A stretch of 64,000 nt of DNA from Acidaminococcus fermentans_A (lineage in GTDB: Bacteria > Bacillota > Negativicutes > Acidaminococcales > Acidaminococcaceae). The DNA lies in assembly GCF_052216985.1 (NCBI RefSeq), contig NZ_JBQOUY010000004.1:84479-148478 (forward strand). Direction: 5' to 3'. Below the pieces are notes generated by a model. That model saw only the letters and a list, made by a program, of their open reading frames with translations, did not search any database and had not been told where the DNA came from. A program made the position numbers and the translations under genes. The number at the start of each line of letters is the position of its first letter. Position 1 is the stretch's first letter. Positions 15,266-22,930 of the stretch are shown here, one piece after another.

Positions 15266-16600
15266 TTACAGATGGAACAGACCCAGCACCAGGCCGCAGG
15301 CCAGGGAGATCCAGGACAGGACCCACAGGCGGGGAGCACAGAAGGTGAGCAGTTCTTTGATGGAGATACCAGCCAGGCCGCAGGCCAGGAAGGTGGTGGC
15401 AGCGTGAGGAGTGACCATGACGCCGTAGTTCTTCCCGATCAGCATGGCCATGGCCATGTTGTGAGGATCAACGCCGAACTGCTGGCCGACGCCGATGGCC
15501 AGAGGCAGCAGACCGAAGAAGTAGGAGTCGGTACCCAGCATCATGCCGATGGGCACAGCGAAGAACCCGAACACATCCTGCAGATGGGGCCCCAGAGCAG
15601 CCGGGACAATGTTGATCAGCATCTGGGCCATGGCCTTCATCATGCCGGTCTTGGACAGCACACCCAGGAACACGCCGGAAGCCAGCAGGATCATGGGCAT
15701 GCTCAGAGCGGTAGCAGCGTGCATCTTAATGGCACGAGCCTGGTCCTTGGCAGTGTGGAAGTTGGCAATCAAGGCCACAGCCAGACCGAACATAAATGCA
15801 CCGTACAGAGGGATCTTGGTGAAGCACAGCAGGCCGATGACGAACAGGGTCAGGATGCCGTTGAACCAGATCATCTTGGGACGGCGCATGAAAGCGGCGT
15901 CATCAGCGGACAGATCATCGTCAGCGGATTTTTCATCTTCATCCTCAGATAATTCCGCAGCTTTACCGGTAGGATTCAGGCCGGCGCCCCGTTTCTTTTC
16001 CATCATGCCCATGTAAGCAGCGAAGATCAGCAGGATGATCAGACCGGCACCCTGCAGAGGCAGCAGCTGTTGCCACAGAACGTTAACGTCCGCATTCAGC
16101 ACTACACCGGTACGGGCCACAGGGCCGCCCCAGGGCAGCAGGTTCATGATGGACATAGCGGCACCGATGATGCAGACCAGCACCACAGGACGCATATGCA
16201 GCTTCTTGTAGATGGGGAGCATAGCGGGGATGGTGATCAGCAGGGTGGAAGCCAGAGCGCCGTCCAGGTGGGAAATGACGGCGATGCAGGCGGTAGCCAC
16301 GGTCACCAAGACGATGTTGTCACCGGCTTTTTTAACCAGCCAGTTCACCATGGGGTCGAACAGCCCCATATCACCCATCATGGAGAAGTAAACGATGGAG
16401 AAGATGAACAGTACAGCAGTGGACCAGGTCTTGGTCACACCGGCTTTCACGAAGCCGAAGATTTCGGCGGGAGAGAACCCGCAGATCAGAGCAGCGATGA
16501 CGGGAACCATCACGAACAGAGGAACCGGGTTGGATTTACCACGGATCAGAGCTGCCACGATGATGACAACCATCAAGAAACCAACAACGCCCAAAAACAT
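15266..16600 (-). CDS. CitMHS-family citrate transporter, copy 2
   Basis: The 444-residue product is identical, residue for residue, to copy 1 at 13604-14938. I chose the ATG at 16600, which has CAAAGGAGGAAATT just upstream, over a longer frame that would reach 16702; the longer version would add residues with no counterpart in copy 1. Family, topology and predicted role are as for copy 1: proton-coupled uptake of metal-citrate. It has its own terminator and its own copy of the citrate-regulon promoter, so the two are separate transcription units. About 1 kb in the middle is identical in DNA, while the first 50 codons differ only at silent sites. Confidence 0.92.
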   Translation of the reverse strand: MFLGVVGFLMVVIIVAALIRGKSNPVPLFVMVPVIAALICGFSPAEIFGFVKAGVTKTWSTAVLFIFSIVYFSMMGDMGLFDPMVNWLVKKAGDNIVLVTVATACIAVISHLDGALASTLLITIPAMLPIYKKLHMRPVVLVCIIGAAMSIMNLLPWGGPVARTGVVLNADVNVLWQQLLPLQGAGLIILLIFAAYMGMMEKKRGAGLNPTGKAAELSEDEDEKSADDDLSADDAAFMRRPKMIWFNGILTLFVIGLLCFTKIPLYGAFMFGLAVALIANFHTAKDQARAIKMHAATALSMPMILLASGVFLGVLSKTGMMKAMAQMLINIVPAALGPHLQDVFGFFAVPIGMMLGTDSYFFGLLPLAIGVGQQFGVDPHNMAMAMLIGKNYGVMVTPHAATTFLACGLAGISIKELLTFCAPRLWVLSWISLACGLVLGLFHL

Positions 16601-16720
16601 AGTGCAATTTCCTCCTTTGGAAATAAAATGGGGTGTCCCCGAGACGGGCCGGCCTCGGAAACCGGAAAATAGAGTGCAACAAACACCACTACATAGTACC
16701 ATAGGAACATTCTGAAAACG

Positions 16721-16790
16721 AATATAAAAATCAAAATGAAACTCATAAGCATATGCTTATAGAATACCTATAAAGCCAGTCTGGATGCGG
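16721..16790 (-). promoter_or_regulatory. Citrate-regulon promoter/operator, CitMHS copy 2
   Basis: AATATA (16721-16726), 18 bp, the perfect palindrome ATAAGCATATGCTTAT (16745-16760), 22 bp, then GGATGCGG (16783-16790). Spacing is the same as at copy 1 although the intervening bases differ, so the pattern is conserved and not merely copied. Confidence 0.7.
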
Positions 16791-16860
16791 GTTTCCAGCA
16801 GAAAACAAAATTGTTTCATTTGAACATAAATAGAGATAATTTGAGAAAATTTTAATAAAC

Positions 16861-16888
16861 AGGGAGGCTGTTGCATGCGCAACAGCCT
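16861..16888. terminator. GTTGC-type hairpin
   Basis: AGGCTGTTGC (16865-16874) pairs with GCAACAGCCT (16880-16889) around a short loop. It lies upstream of the CitMHS copy 2 promoter and beside a family B repeat, without a good T run. It may be a decayed or displaced terminator of the same stem family as 29391 and 46317. Confidence 0.5.
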
Positions 16889-17029
16889 GTCATAAGTCAT
16901 ACGCCGATGGAAGCCAGCTTTGCTGGCGACGAACGCAAGAAAACCTTTTGAATCCTTTATTAAATTTTAAAATCAATTTGCTAAAATTGATTTCCATAAG
17001 CGTATGACGTATGACGACTGACGTATGAC
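16889..17029. repeat. Intergenic repeat family B, copy 1
   Basis: The 141-bp element opens with heptads GTCATAA GTCATAC GCC and closes with GAC-phase heptads GACGTAT GACGACT GACGTAT GAC, the inverted form. Inside are CGATGGAAGCCAGCTTTGCTGGC and the palindromic AAATCAATTTGCTAAAATTGATTT region. It is homologous to 48751-48937. It lies between the CitMHS copy 2 upstream region and the citF terminator. Confidence 0.75.
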
Positions 17030-17030
17030 A

Positions 17031-17063
17031 AAAAAGCCACCCCGGTCGGGATGGCTTTTTTAT
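17031..17063 (-). terminator. Terminator of the citDEF operon
   Basis: AAAAAAGCCACCCC pairs with GGGATGGCTTTTTT around GGTC. On the minus strand it follows the citF stop by about 9 bp and ends in a T run. Confidence 0.85.
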
Positions 17064-17071
17064 CGATTCAA

Positions 17072-18634
17072 TCAGAATTCAGCTTTCTTCACTTGACGGA
17101 CCACGTCCATGATGGAACCGTCACGGGCTTCGATGATGCCCACGACCCGGTCGCCGAACTGTACAGGGTCAGGAGTGCCCACCATCTTGTAAGCGGTATC
17201 CCGCAGTTCTTCGATGGTGCAGATGGGCAGATCGGTGTCTTTTACTGCATCGATAATGTCCTGCCGACGGGGATTGATGGCGATGCCGTAGTCGGTGACC
17301 ACCACGTCAACGGTCTCGCCCGGAGTGGTGACCGTGGTACATTCGGTGCAGATAGCCGGGATACGGCCTTGCAGCAGCGGAGCGATGACGATGGTGCATT
17401 TGGCACCGGCAGCGGTATCCGGATGGCCGCCCTGAGCCCCGGTGATCACGCCGTCAGAGCCCACGACCACGTTGACGTTGAAGTGGGTATCTACTTCCAG
17501 TGCGCCCAGGATGACATAATCCAGCTTATTCACATAAGCACCCTTGTTGAAGGGGTCAGCATACTGAGAAGTGGTGATTTCGTAATGGTTGGGGTTGGTC
17601 TTGATGTCTTCGATGGAAGCCATATCGAAATCCTGGGTATCGGCAATCTTGTCGATCAGGCCTTCATGCTGGAGTTCGCAGATGGCCTGGGCAATGCCGC
17701 CCATGGCAACCCCGATATGGATGTTATCTTTCCGCAGATGTTCAGCCAGGAACTTGGTGGAAGCGATGGAAGCACCGCCCACGCCGGTCTGGTAGATGAA
17801 GCCGTCTTTGTACCAGGGCGTATGCACCATGAAATCAGCAGCATACTTGGCCATCAGGAGCTTTCTCTGGTCAGTGGTGGGTTTGGCAGCACCGGTAGCG
17901 ATCTTGGTGGGGTCGCCGATGGCGTCCACTTTGACTACATAGTCTACGTTAGTCATGTCGATGGAAGCAGGTACGTTGGGGAAGGGGACCAGGGTATCGG
18001 TCACCACGACCACTTTGTCCGCATACTGGGCATCCACAGCAGCATAGCCCAATACGCCGCAGTCAGCACCATTCTGGCTGCCGATGGCACGGCAGTTGCC
18101 CATATCATCCGCACTGGGAGCCCCGATGAAAGCGATATCGATGTGGGTTTCGCCGGTTTCAATGGCACGGACACGGCCGCCGTGGCCCCGCATGATGGCC
18201 AGGCCTTTCAGTTTGCCGTTGGAGATGGCTTCCCCGATTTTGCCCCGGACGCCGGAAGACTGGATGTTGGTGATGGTCCCGTCTTCAATCATGGGAACGA
18301 TGGGGTTTTGGGCCTTCCCCAGAGAGGAAGCGCAGATGGTCAGGTCTTTGATGCCCATCTTGTGGATGGCTTCCATGACCATATTGACCACATAATCCCC
18401 TTCCCGGAAATGGTGATGGAAGGACAGGGTCATACCGTCTTTGATGCCGCATTTCTTCAGCACTTCTTCAATGGAATCCACTACTTTGCTGTAGCTGGGA
18501 TCCATCACAGGAGCCACCGTATGGGTAGCTGCCTTGTATGCGGCCAGATGGTTCACGAAGCTTCCCTTGAAAACGTCTTTCCCGGTCTGCTTCAGGATTT
18601 CTTCAGGAATTTCTCTACCTACTGCGTTCTTCAT
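17072..18634 (-). CDS. citF: Citrate lyase alpha subunit (citrate CoA-transferase)
   Basis: This 520-residue protein moves the acyl-carrier arm from acetyl to citryl (EC 2.8.3.10 activity), the first half-reaction of citrate lyase. It has the family's GxGG-type segments (YQTGVGGASIASTKFLAEHL, MGGIAQAICEL) and a long conserved C-terminus with CTVVTTPGETVDVVVTDYG. I chose the ATG at 18634, preceded by AAGGGGG and placed 1 bp after the citE stop, over the longer frame to 18700, which would overlap citE. Length fits the family. It is the last gene of citD-citE-citF. Confidence 0.96.
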   Translation of the reverse strand: MKNAVGREIPEEILKQTGKDVFKGSFVNHLAAYKAATHTVAPVMDPSYSKVVDSIEEVLKKCGIKDGMTLSFHHHFREGDYVVNMVMEAIHKMGIKDLTICASSLGKAQNPIVPMIEDGTITNIQSSGVRGKIGEAISNGKLKGLAIMRGHGGRVRAIETGETHIDIAFIGAPSADDMGNCRAIGSQNGADCGVLGYAAVDAQYADKVVVVTDTLVPFPNVPASIDMTNVDYVVKVDAIGDPTKIATGAAKPTTDQRKLLMAKYAADFMVHTPWYKDGFIYQTGVGGASIASTKFLAEHLRKDNIHIGVAMGGIAQAICELQHEGLIDKIADTQDFDMASIEDIKTNPNHYEITTSQYADPFNKGAYVNKLDYVILGALEVDTHFNVNVVVGSDGVITGAQGGHPDTAAGAKCTIVIAPLLQGRIPAICTECTTVTTPGETVDVVVTDYGIAINPRRQDIIDAVKDTDLPICTIEELRDTAYKMVGTPDPVQFGDRVVGIIEARDGSIMDVVRQVKKAEF

Positions 18635-18635
18635 C

Positions 18636-19547
18636 TTATAAATCCCCCTTATAGACACCGGCAGCCTTGGCCATGGAAATGGTTCTCTTGGCGCCGTCAT
18701 AGAAGGCGATATCCAGCATCTTACCGTTCAGCTGGAACACACCGATACCCATAGCTTTCTTGGTATCGATTTCCCGGACAACCGCTTCAGCCCAGCAGAT
18801 CTGTTTTTCAGTCGGGGTGAATACGTCATGGCAGACAGGGATCTGGCGCGGGTTGATGATGGATTTCCCATCGAAGCCCATTTGTTTGATCATTTCCACA
18901 TCCTTGCGGAAGCCGTCCATATCGTCCAGGTCGGTGTAAACCGTATCGAAGCACATACGGCCGGTAGCCCGGGCAGTGATCACCATCTGCTGACGGGCAC
19001 CCATCAGTTCCACACCGCTCTTGGAAATGCTGGTCTGCAGGTCACGGGTATAGTCCCCGCCAGACAGGGCGATCCCAAACAGACGGTCGGAAGAGGTGCA
19101 GATGTCATACAGGTTCAGCATGCCTTTGGTGGATTCGATGGCAGCCATGATCAGGGTGCTGCCAATGGGACGATGGAATTCTTTTTCTGCAGCCAGGATA
19201 TGTTCTTCTACGATTTTGATATCTTTACCGGATTCAGTCTTGGCCAGACGGATGGCGTCGCAGCCGCCGGCGACGGAAACACGGATATCTTCTTTCCAGT
19301 GAGGAGTTTCCAGGCCGTTGATCCGGACGACTCTTTCACAGCCATGATAATCGATTTCTTTCAGGGCATGGAACAGGGAGTACCGGGCAGCATCCTTCTG
19401 GTTTTCGGCAACAGCATCTTCCAGGTCAAGCATGATGGAATCGGGTTTATATACATACGGGTCTTTGACCAGGCTCGGTTTCTGAGCGTTCAGGAACATC
19501 ATGGATCTTCTCAGACGCTTGAAATTCGGATTCGTATTGATAACCAT
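18636..19547 (-). CDS. citE: Citrate lyase beta subunit (citryl-ACP lyase)
   Basis: This 303-residue TIM-barrel protein of the HpcH/HpaI group splits citryl-ACP into acetyl-ACP and oxaloacetate (EC 4.1.3.34 activity). Visible family marks are RRSMMFLNAQKPS near the N-terminus, the LDLEDAV segment at about 41-47 (acidic Mg2+ site), VRINGLETPHW, and the GKSIINPRQIPV segment near 224-235. Length is normal. It lies 1 bp after citD and 1 bp before citF, so the three subunits are translationally coupled. Confidence 0.96.
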   Translation of the reverse strand: MVINTNPNFKRLRRSMMFLNAQKPSLVKDPYVYKPDSIMLDLEDAVAENQKDAARYSLFHALKEIDYHGCERVVRINGLETPHWKEDIRVSVAGGCDAIRLAKTESGKDIKIVEEHILAAEKEFHRPIGSTLIMAAIESTKGMLNLYDICTSSDRLFGIALSGGDYTRDLQTSISKSGVELMGARQQMVITARATGRMCFDTVYTDLDDMDGFRKDVEMIKQMGFDGKSIINPRQIPVCHDVFTPTEKQICWAEAVVREIDTKKAMGIGVFQLNGKMLDIAFYDGAKRTISMAKAAGVYKGDL

Positions 19548-19548
19548 A

Positions 19549-19848
19549 TTACAGCACCTCCCAGGGATTCGGCGTATCAGGATCCTCGTTGACAGAACGG
19601 AATACTGCGCCTTCCACGCGTGCTTTTAAAGTGCAGTCCAGAGCGCCCTTGTCCACGACAGAAACCTTTGCGTTGGTCACGTCCAGCTTCTTCAGGGTAT
19701 CCAGGACAACAGCCTTGATCTGCCGTCCATATTGATGGATGACGCTGCTTTCAACAGTGAGCTCAATGCCGTTGGAACCGGGTTCTACGGTGATTTGGGC
19801 ATCGGAAGACTCAACAGTGCCAGCCATGGCTGCCTTCTTCAATTCCAT
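19549..19848 (-). CDS. citD: Citrate lyase gamma subunit (acyl carrier protein)
   Basis: This 99-residue protein carries the phosphoribosyl-dephospho-CoA arm of citrate lyase. The attachment serine is S14 in GTVESSD, the same position as in characterised CitD proteins. Length is typical. It is the first gene of the citDEF operon, preceded by AAGGAGTG and by the citrate-regulon promoter at 19929-19997. The CitX-CitG fusion that would make and attach its arm is encoded at 21008. Confidence 0.95.
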   Translation of the reverse strand: MELKKAAMAGTVESSDAQITVEPGSNGIELTVESSVIHQYGRQIKAVVLDTLKKLDVTNAKVSVVDKGALDCTLKARVEGAVFRSVNEDPDTPNPWEVL

Positions 19849-19928
19849 GTAAAATCACTCCTTCTAAACAGTTGTACAATGTACATTATGATGCACTTTG
19901 ATAGTAACACAGGAAAAAATGGAAATCG

Positions 19929-19997
19929 AATATAAATAATGATATAATCTCTATAAGACATTCCTTATCAAATGCTGGAGACCCCCACAGGATGCGG
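19929..19997 (-). promoter_or_regulatory. Citrate-regulon promoter/operator of citDEF, shared with divergent lysR
   Basis: AATATA (19929-19934), 18 bp, the near-palindrome ATAAGACATTCCTTAT (19953-19968), 21 bp, then GGATGCGG (19990-19997). This is the third copy of the pattern found upstream of both CitMHS genes. It sits between citD and the divergently transcribed LysR gene, the classical place for a LysR-type binding site. Confidence 0.7.
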
Positions 19998-20088
19998 GAC
20001 TCAGGAATTGCAGGAATTATGTCAAATTATATGAAATTAAAATTTCTTTGGAAATAATGGATTGCAGGGAAAAGAAAAGGAGGGGCAT

Positions 20089-21000
20089 ATGAACCTGAAA
20101 CATGCGCAGTATATCATGGAGATCATCAAGGAGGGAAGCATCACCAACGCTTCCAAGACCATGCATGTCTCCCAGCCGGCGCTGAGCCAGACCATCAAAG
20201 CGGTGGAGAAATATCTGGGGGCGCCGATTTTTTTGCGGAATACCAATCCCATCGTCCTGACGGAAGCGGGAAAAAAATATATCGCTGCGGTGAAACAGGT
20301 CATCACCATCAGTTCCAACCTACTCCATGAAGTGGCGGATATCCAGTACGAAGGGTACGGGACCCTGCGGCTGGGCATCCCCATCCAGCGGGCCATGCAG
20401 ATGCTGCCGGCGGTGATGCCGGTGTTCCGGCAGCGCTATCCCCATATCAAGCTCCAGATCCACGAAGCGGGCAGCAATATCACGGAAAACGAAGTCCTGA
20501 ATGGGGGAGTGGACCTGGCCATCCTGACCACCACCCCCACCAATGACGAACTGAAATATGAACTGGTGGAAACGGAAGATGTGGTGCTGGTGGCCAATAA
20601 GATGACTACTTTGGCCCAGCGGGTGAAGGCAGGGACTCCCATCCACATCACAGAGGCCCGGAACGAAGAGTTCATTTCCATTACCGAAGGCCATAATGTG
20701 CGCCGGGTCCAGGATACCCTGTTCAGTGTCTATGAAATCAAACCCAACGTGATCCTGGAGACGTCCAGCATCGAAGTGGGGAAACGGCTGGTTTCTGCCA
20801 TGGAAGCCGTATTCATCTGCCCGGATGTGTACCTGGACGAATACTTCTTGTCACAGGATAAGTGTGTGTTGTATCCTTTATTGGGTGTGGCCAATAAGCG
20901 GTACTGCTATGTATGCTGCCGCAAGGACGCCTATCTCAGCCCTTATGCCCGGGCCTTCATCGAATTGATCCGGACATTGGGCAAGAAAAGGAAGGAATAA
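20089..21000 (+). CDS. LysR-family regulator of the citrate locus
   Basis: This 303-residue protein has an N-terminal winged helix (1-60; SITNASKTMHVSQPALSQTIKAVE is the recognition region) and a C-terminal periplasmic-binding-like effector domain. I chose the ATG at 20089, which follows AGGAGGGGC, over the earlier in-frame ATG at 20062. It is transcribed away from citDEF, so it probably activates citDEF and both CitMHS genes from the shared ATAAG-N6-CTTAT sites, with citrate or a related acid as effector. That regulon is inferred from the repeated site. The citXG gene follows after 7 bp. Confidence 0.88.
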   Translation: MNLKHAQYIMEIIKEGSITNASKTMHVSQPALSQTIKAVEKYLGAPIFLRNTNPIVLTEAGKKYIAAVKQVITISSNLLHEVADIQYEGYGTLRLGIPIQRAMQMLPAVMPVFRQRYPHIKLQIHEAGSNITENEVLNGGVDLAILTTTPTNDELKYELVETEDVVLVANKMTTLAQRVKAGTPIHITEARNEEFISITEGHNVRRVQDTLFSVYEIKPNVILETSSIEVGKRLVSAMEAVFICPDVYLDEYFLSQDKCVLYPLLGVANKRYCYVCCRKDAYLSPYARAFIELIRTLGKKRKE

Positions 21001-21007
21001 AGAAATC

Positions 21008-22387
21008 ATGAAAGAAACTGTCATCCGTCTGGCAGGCCCCCAGGTGGAAGTGCCGGATATGCTCTTGGCCCGTGACGGCCGGGCAGCGGCCCAGAGAAAA
21101 CTCCTGGAACGGTACCGCCGTCCTTTGCTGTTCTTCACCCAGAATATCCCCGGACCGGTGAAGACTTCTGCCTTGATCCATCTGGGCTTCCTGGAGGGGA
21201 TCCGCAGGTTGGAAAGGGCCCTCCAGGAAGCCGGGATCCCCATCCTCTTCCAGAAAACCATCGATTGGAAAACTGGTTATGAAAAATACTATGTACTGGA
21301 TGGAAATGCCCTGGCCATCAAAAAAATCACCTGTGCCATCGAGAACCAGGACCGGCTGGGACGGCTCTATGACATGGATGTGCTGGCGGAAGACGGACAC
21401 AAGATCTCCCGGACGGATATCGGGCTGCCAGGCCGTCTGTGCCTGGTGTGCTCCCAGCCGGCCCAGGCCTGTGCCCGGAGCCGGAAACACAGCGTGCCGG
21501 TGCTGGTGCGGAACGTCCATCGGGTACTGGAAAGTTTCCTGTTGGACTGGGTGGAAAATGCCCTGCACCAGGGACTCCAGGGAGAAGTGGATGCCACGCC
21601 CAAGCCCGGGCTGGTGGATAAGGACAATCCCGGTGCCCACCAGGATATGGATTGGCATACCTTTGCCCGAAGCACCGAGGCCATCGTGCCCCATCTCCGG
21701 CAGATGGCGGAAAAAGGCTGGGATTGGGAAGGGTCTGGGGAGGACTTGTTTTCAACTCTGCGCCCCATGGGCGCGGCTGCGGAAAAGGCCATGTTCCGGG
21801 CTACAGGAAATGTGAATACCCATAAGGGCATCATCTTTTCCCTGGGCCTGGTGACCAGTTTCACCCTGTGGCACCTGGCTCGGACCGGAAAGGTGGAAAG
21901 CGAGATGGTGCTCCAAGAAATCGGAGAAGCGGTGACACCGCTCCTGGAAAAGGATTTTGTCAAGATCGACCGGTACCATCCCCATACCCACGGAGAAGTG
22001 CTCTATGTGGAGCAGGGCTGCCGGGGCATCCGGGGAGAAGCCATGGAAGGGTTCCCGGCGGTGAGCCGGATCGCCCTGCCGGCCTTGCGCCAGTTCCGCA
22101 AAGAAGGCAGACCGGAAAATGAGGCCTATATCCAGACCTTACTGCTCCTTTTGAGCCAGGTGGAAGACACCAACATCCTCAGCCGATCCGACCGGCCCAC
22201 CCTGGCAGCGGCCCAAGCAGCGGCCAGGGAAGTGCTGGCTAAAGGAGGCGCTTTCATCGAAGAAGGCATGGAAGCGGTGTGGACACTGAACGAAAGTTTC
22301 GTGGAAAAGAATATCAGTCCAGGAGGCTGCGCTGATCTCCTGATCTTGGCCATCTTCTTGGAAAAGATGGAAGGGCTGATGGAATGA
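21008..22387 (+). CDS. citXG: CitX-CitG fusion: citrate lyase prosthetic-group transferase and synthase
   Basis: This 459-residue protein joins two enzymes usually encoded separately. Residues 1 to about 178 resemble CitX (apo-citrate lyase phosphoribosyl-dephospho-CoA transferase; GRLCLVCSQPAQACARSRKH near 141-160). The remainder resembles CitG (triphosphoribosyl-dephospho-CoA synthase; EVDATPKPGLVDKDNPGAHQDMD, GNVNTHKGIIFSLGL). CitG makes the arm from ATP and dephospho-CoA; CitX attaches it to Ser14 of CitD. Fused CitXG proteins are known in some bacteria. No citC (acetate:CitD ligase) is in this window. Family C repeat and a terminator follow. Confidence 0.93.
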   Translation: MKETVIRLAGPQVEVPDMLLARDGRAAAQRKLLERYRRPLLFFTQNIPGPVKTSALIHLGFLEGIRRLERALQEAGIPILFQKTIDWKTGYEKYYVLDGNALAIKKITCAIENQDRLGRLYDMDVLAEDGHKISRTDIGLPGRLCLVCSQPAQACARSRKHSVPVLVRNVHRVLESFLLDWVENALHQGLQGEVDATPKPGLVDKDNPGAHQDMDWHTFARSTEAIVPHLRQMAEKGWDWEGSGEDLFSTLRPMGAAAEKAMFRATGNVNTHKGIIFSLGLVTSFTLWHLARTGKVESEMVLQEIGEAVTPLLEKDFVKIDRYHPHTHGEVLYVEQGCRGIRGEAMEGFPAVSRIALPALRQFRKEGRPENEAYIQTLLLLLSQVEDTNILSRSDRPTLAAAQAAAREVLAKGGAFIEEGMEAVWTLNESFVEKNISPGGCADLLILAIFLEKMEGLME

Positions 22388-22429
22388 AGAAAGGGATTGT
22401 TGCACGTTGATGGGTGATGAGCCCCTCTG

Positions 22430-22569
22430 GTCGCGGGTCGCGAGTCGTGAGTCGCGAGCTTGTTGGTGCAGACCGAAAATCCAATTTTGCAAATCCCAAC
22501 CGATTTTCTCTTATCATCCTATAGAAAAAGAACAAATGACTTAAACGTCCAGGCTCGCGACCCGCGACC
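22430..22569. repeat. GTC-heptad intergenic repeat, family C
   Basis: The left end reads GTCGCGG GTCGCGA GTCGTGA GTCGCGA (22430-22457), four heptads in register. The right end (22554-22569) is the exact inverse of 22429-22444 (16 bp). The middle contains no gene. A terminator follows immediately. Organisation is the same as in families B and D although the heptad sequence is different. Confidence 0.75.
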
Positions 22570-22607
22570 GGGGGTGTGAATTTTTTCACACCCCCTTTCT
22601 TTTTTTA
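22570..22607 (+). terminator. Terminator after citXG
   Basis: GGGGGTGTGAA (22570-22580) pairs with TTCACACCCCC (22585-22595), followed by a T-rich run. The same GGGGTGTGAA stem occurs at 32932-32960. Confidence 0.85.
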
Positions 22608-22930
22608 CGCTCCGCTCAAGGGGCGTTCAGGGGTACCCTGGCTGGCTCTGGGCAGATTGTATGCCTTTGCTCATAGTAGGGAATGGATCTTGGGCCCCAA
22701 AGAGAAAAAAACTGACGGAGCGTCTGCCAAAAGGGTGATACAGAAAAGTTATAATTTGGATTTCCGAGATGAATTCTTTATGACAGGTTTTCTATTCTCA
22801 GCCTATGTTGACTTATAGCCAATGAGTTATGGTCCATATCGATTTTACATAACTTTTGAGATTTCTGTTCAACTTTTGTACTATGGAATCAGACCTCATG
22901 AGGAACGGAAAATGAGAAGGAGGAATCAAC
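22608..22930. other. Spacer upstream of the symporter gene
   Basis: This 323-bp stretch holds no credible gene. An 8-bp inverted pair ACGCTCCG (22607-22614) and CGGAGCGT (22716-22723) borders a GC-rich 100 bp, after which the sequence becomes AT-rich. The promoter of the symporter should be in the last 150 bp, but no pair of boxes is convincing. Confidence 0.4.

Noticed and set aside
16601..16702. N-terminal extension of CitMHS copy 2
   Set aside because: The extension would cross the RBS and has no counterpart in copy 1; both genes start at the same methionine with AAAGGAGGAAA upstream.
16970..17000. AAATCAATTTGCTAAAATTGATTT as a regulatory operator of citF
   Set aside because: The same palindrome occurs within repeat family B at 48880-48903, far from citrate genes, so it belongs to the repeat.
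18635..18700. 22-residue N-terminal extension of CitF
   Set aside because: It would overlap the citE coding sequence; the ATG at 18634 has a good RBS and gives the usual CitF length.
17051..18754. 567-codon plus-strand frame opposite citF
   Set aside because: Antisense to conserved citF; rich in Asp/His/Gly as expected of a mirror frame.
22576..22818. 80-codon plus-strand frame after citXG
   Set aside because: It begins inside the terminator hairpin, has no RBS and no protein-like pattern.
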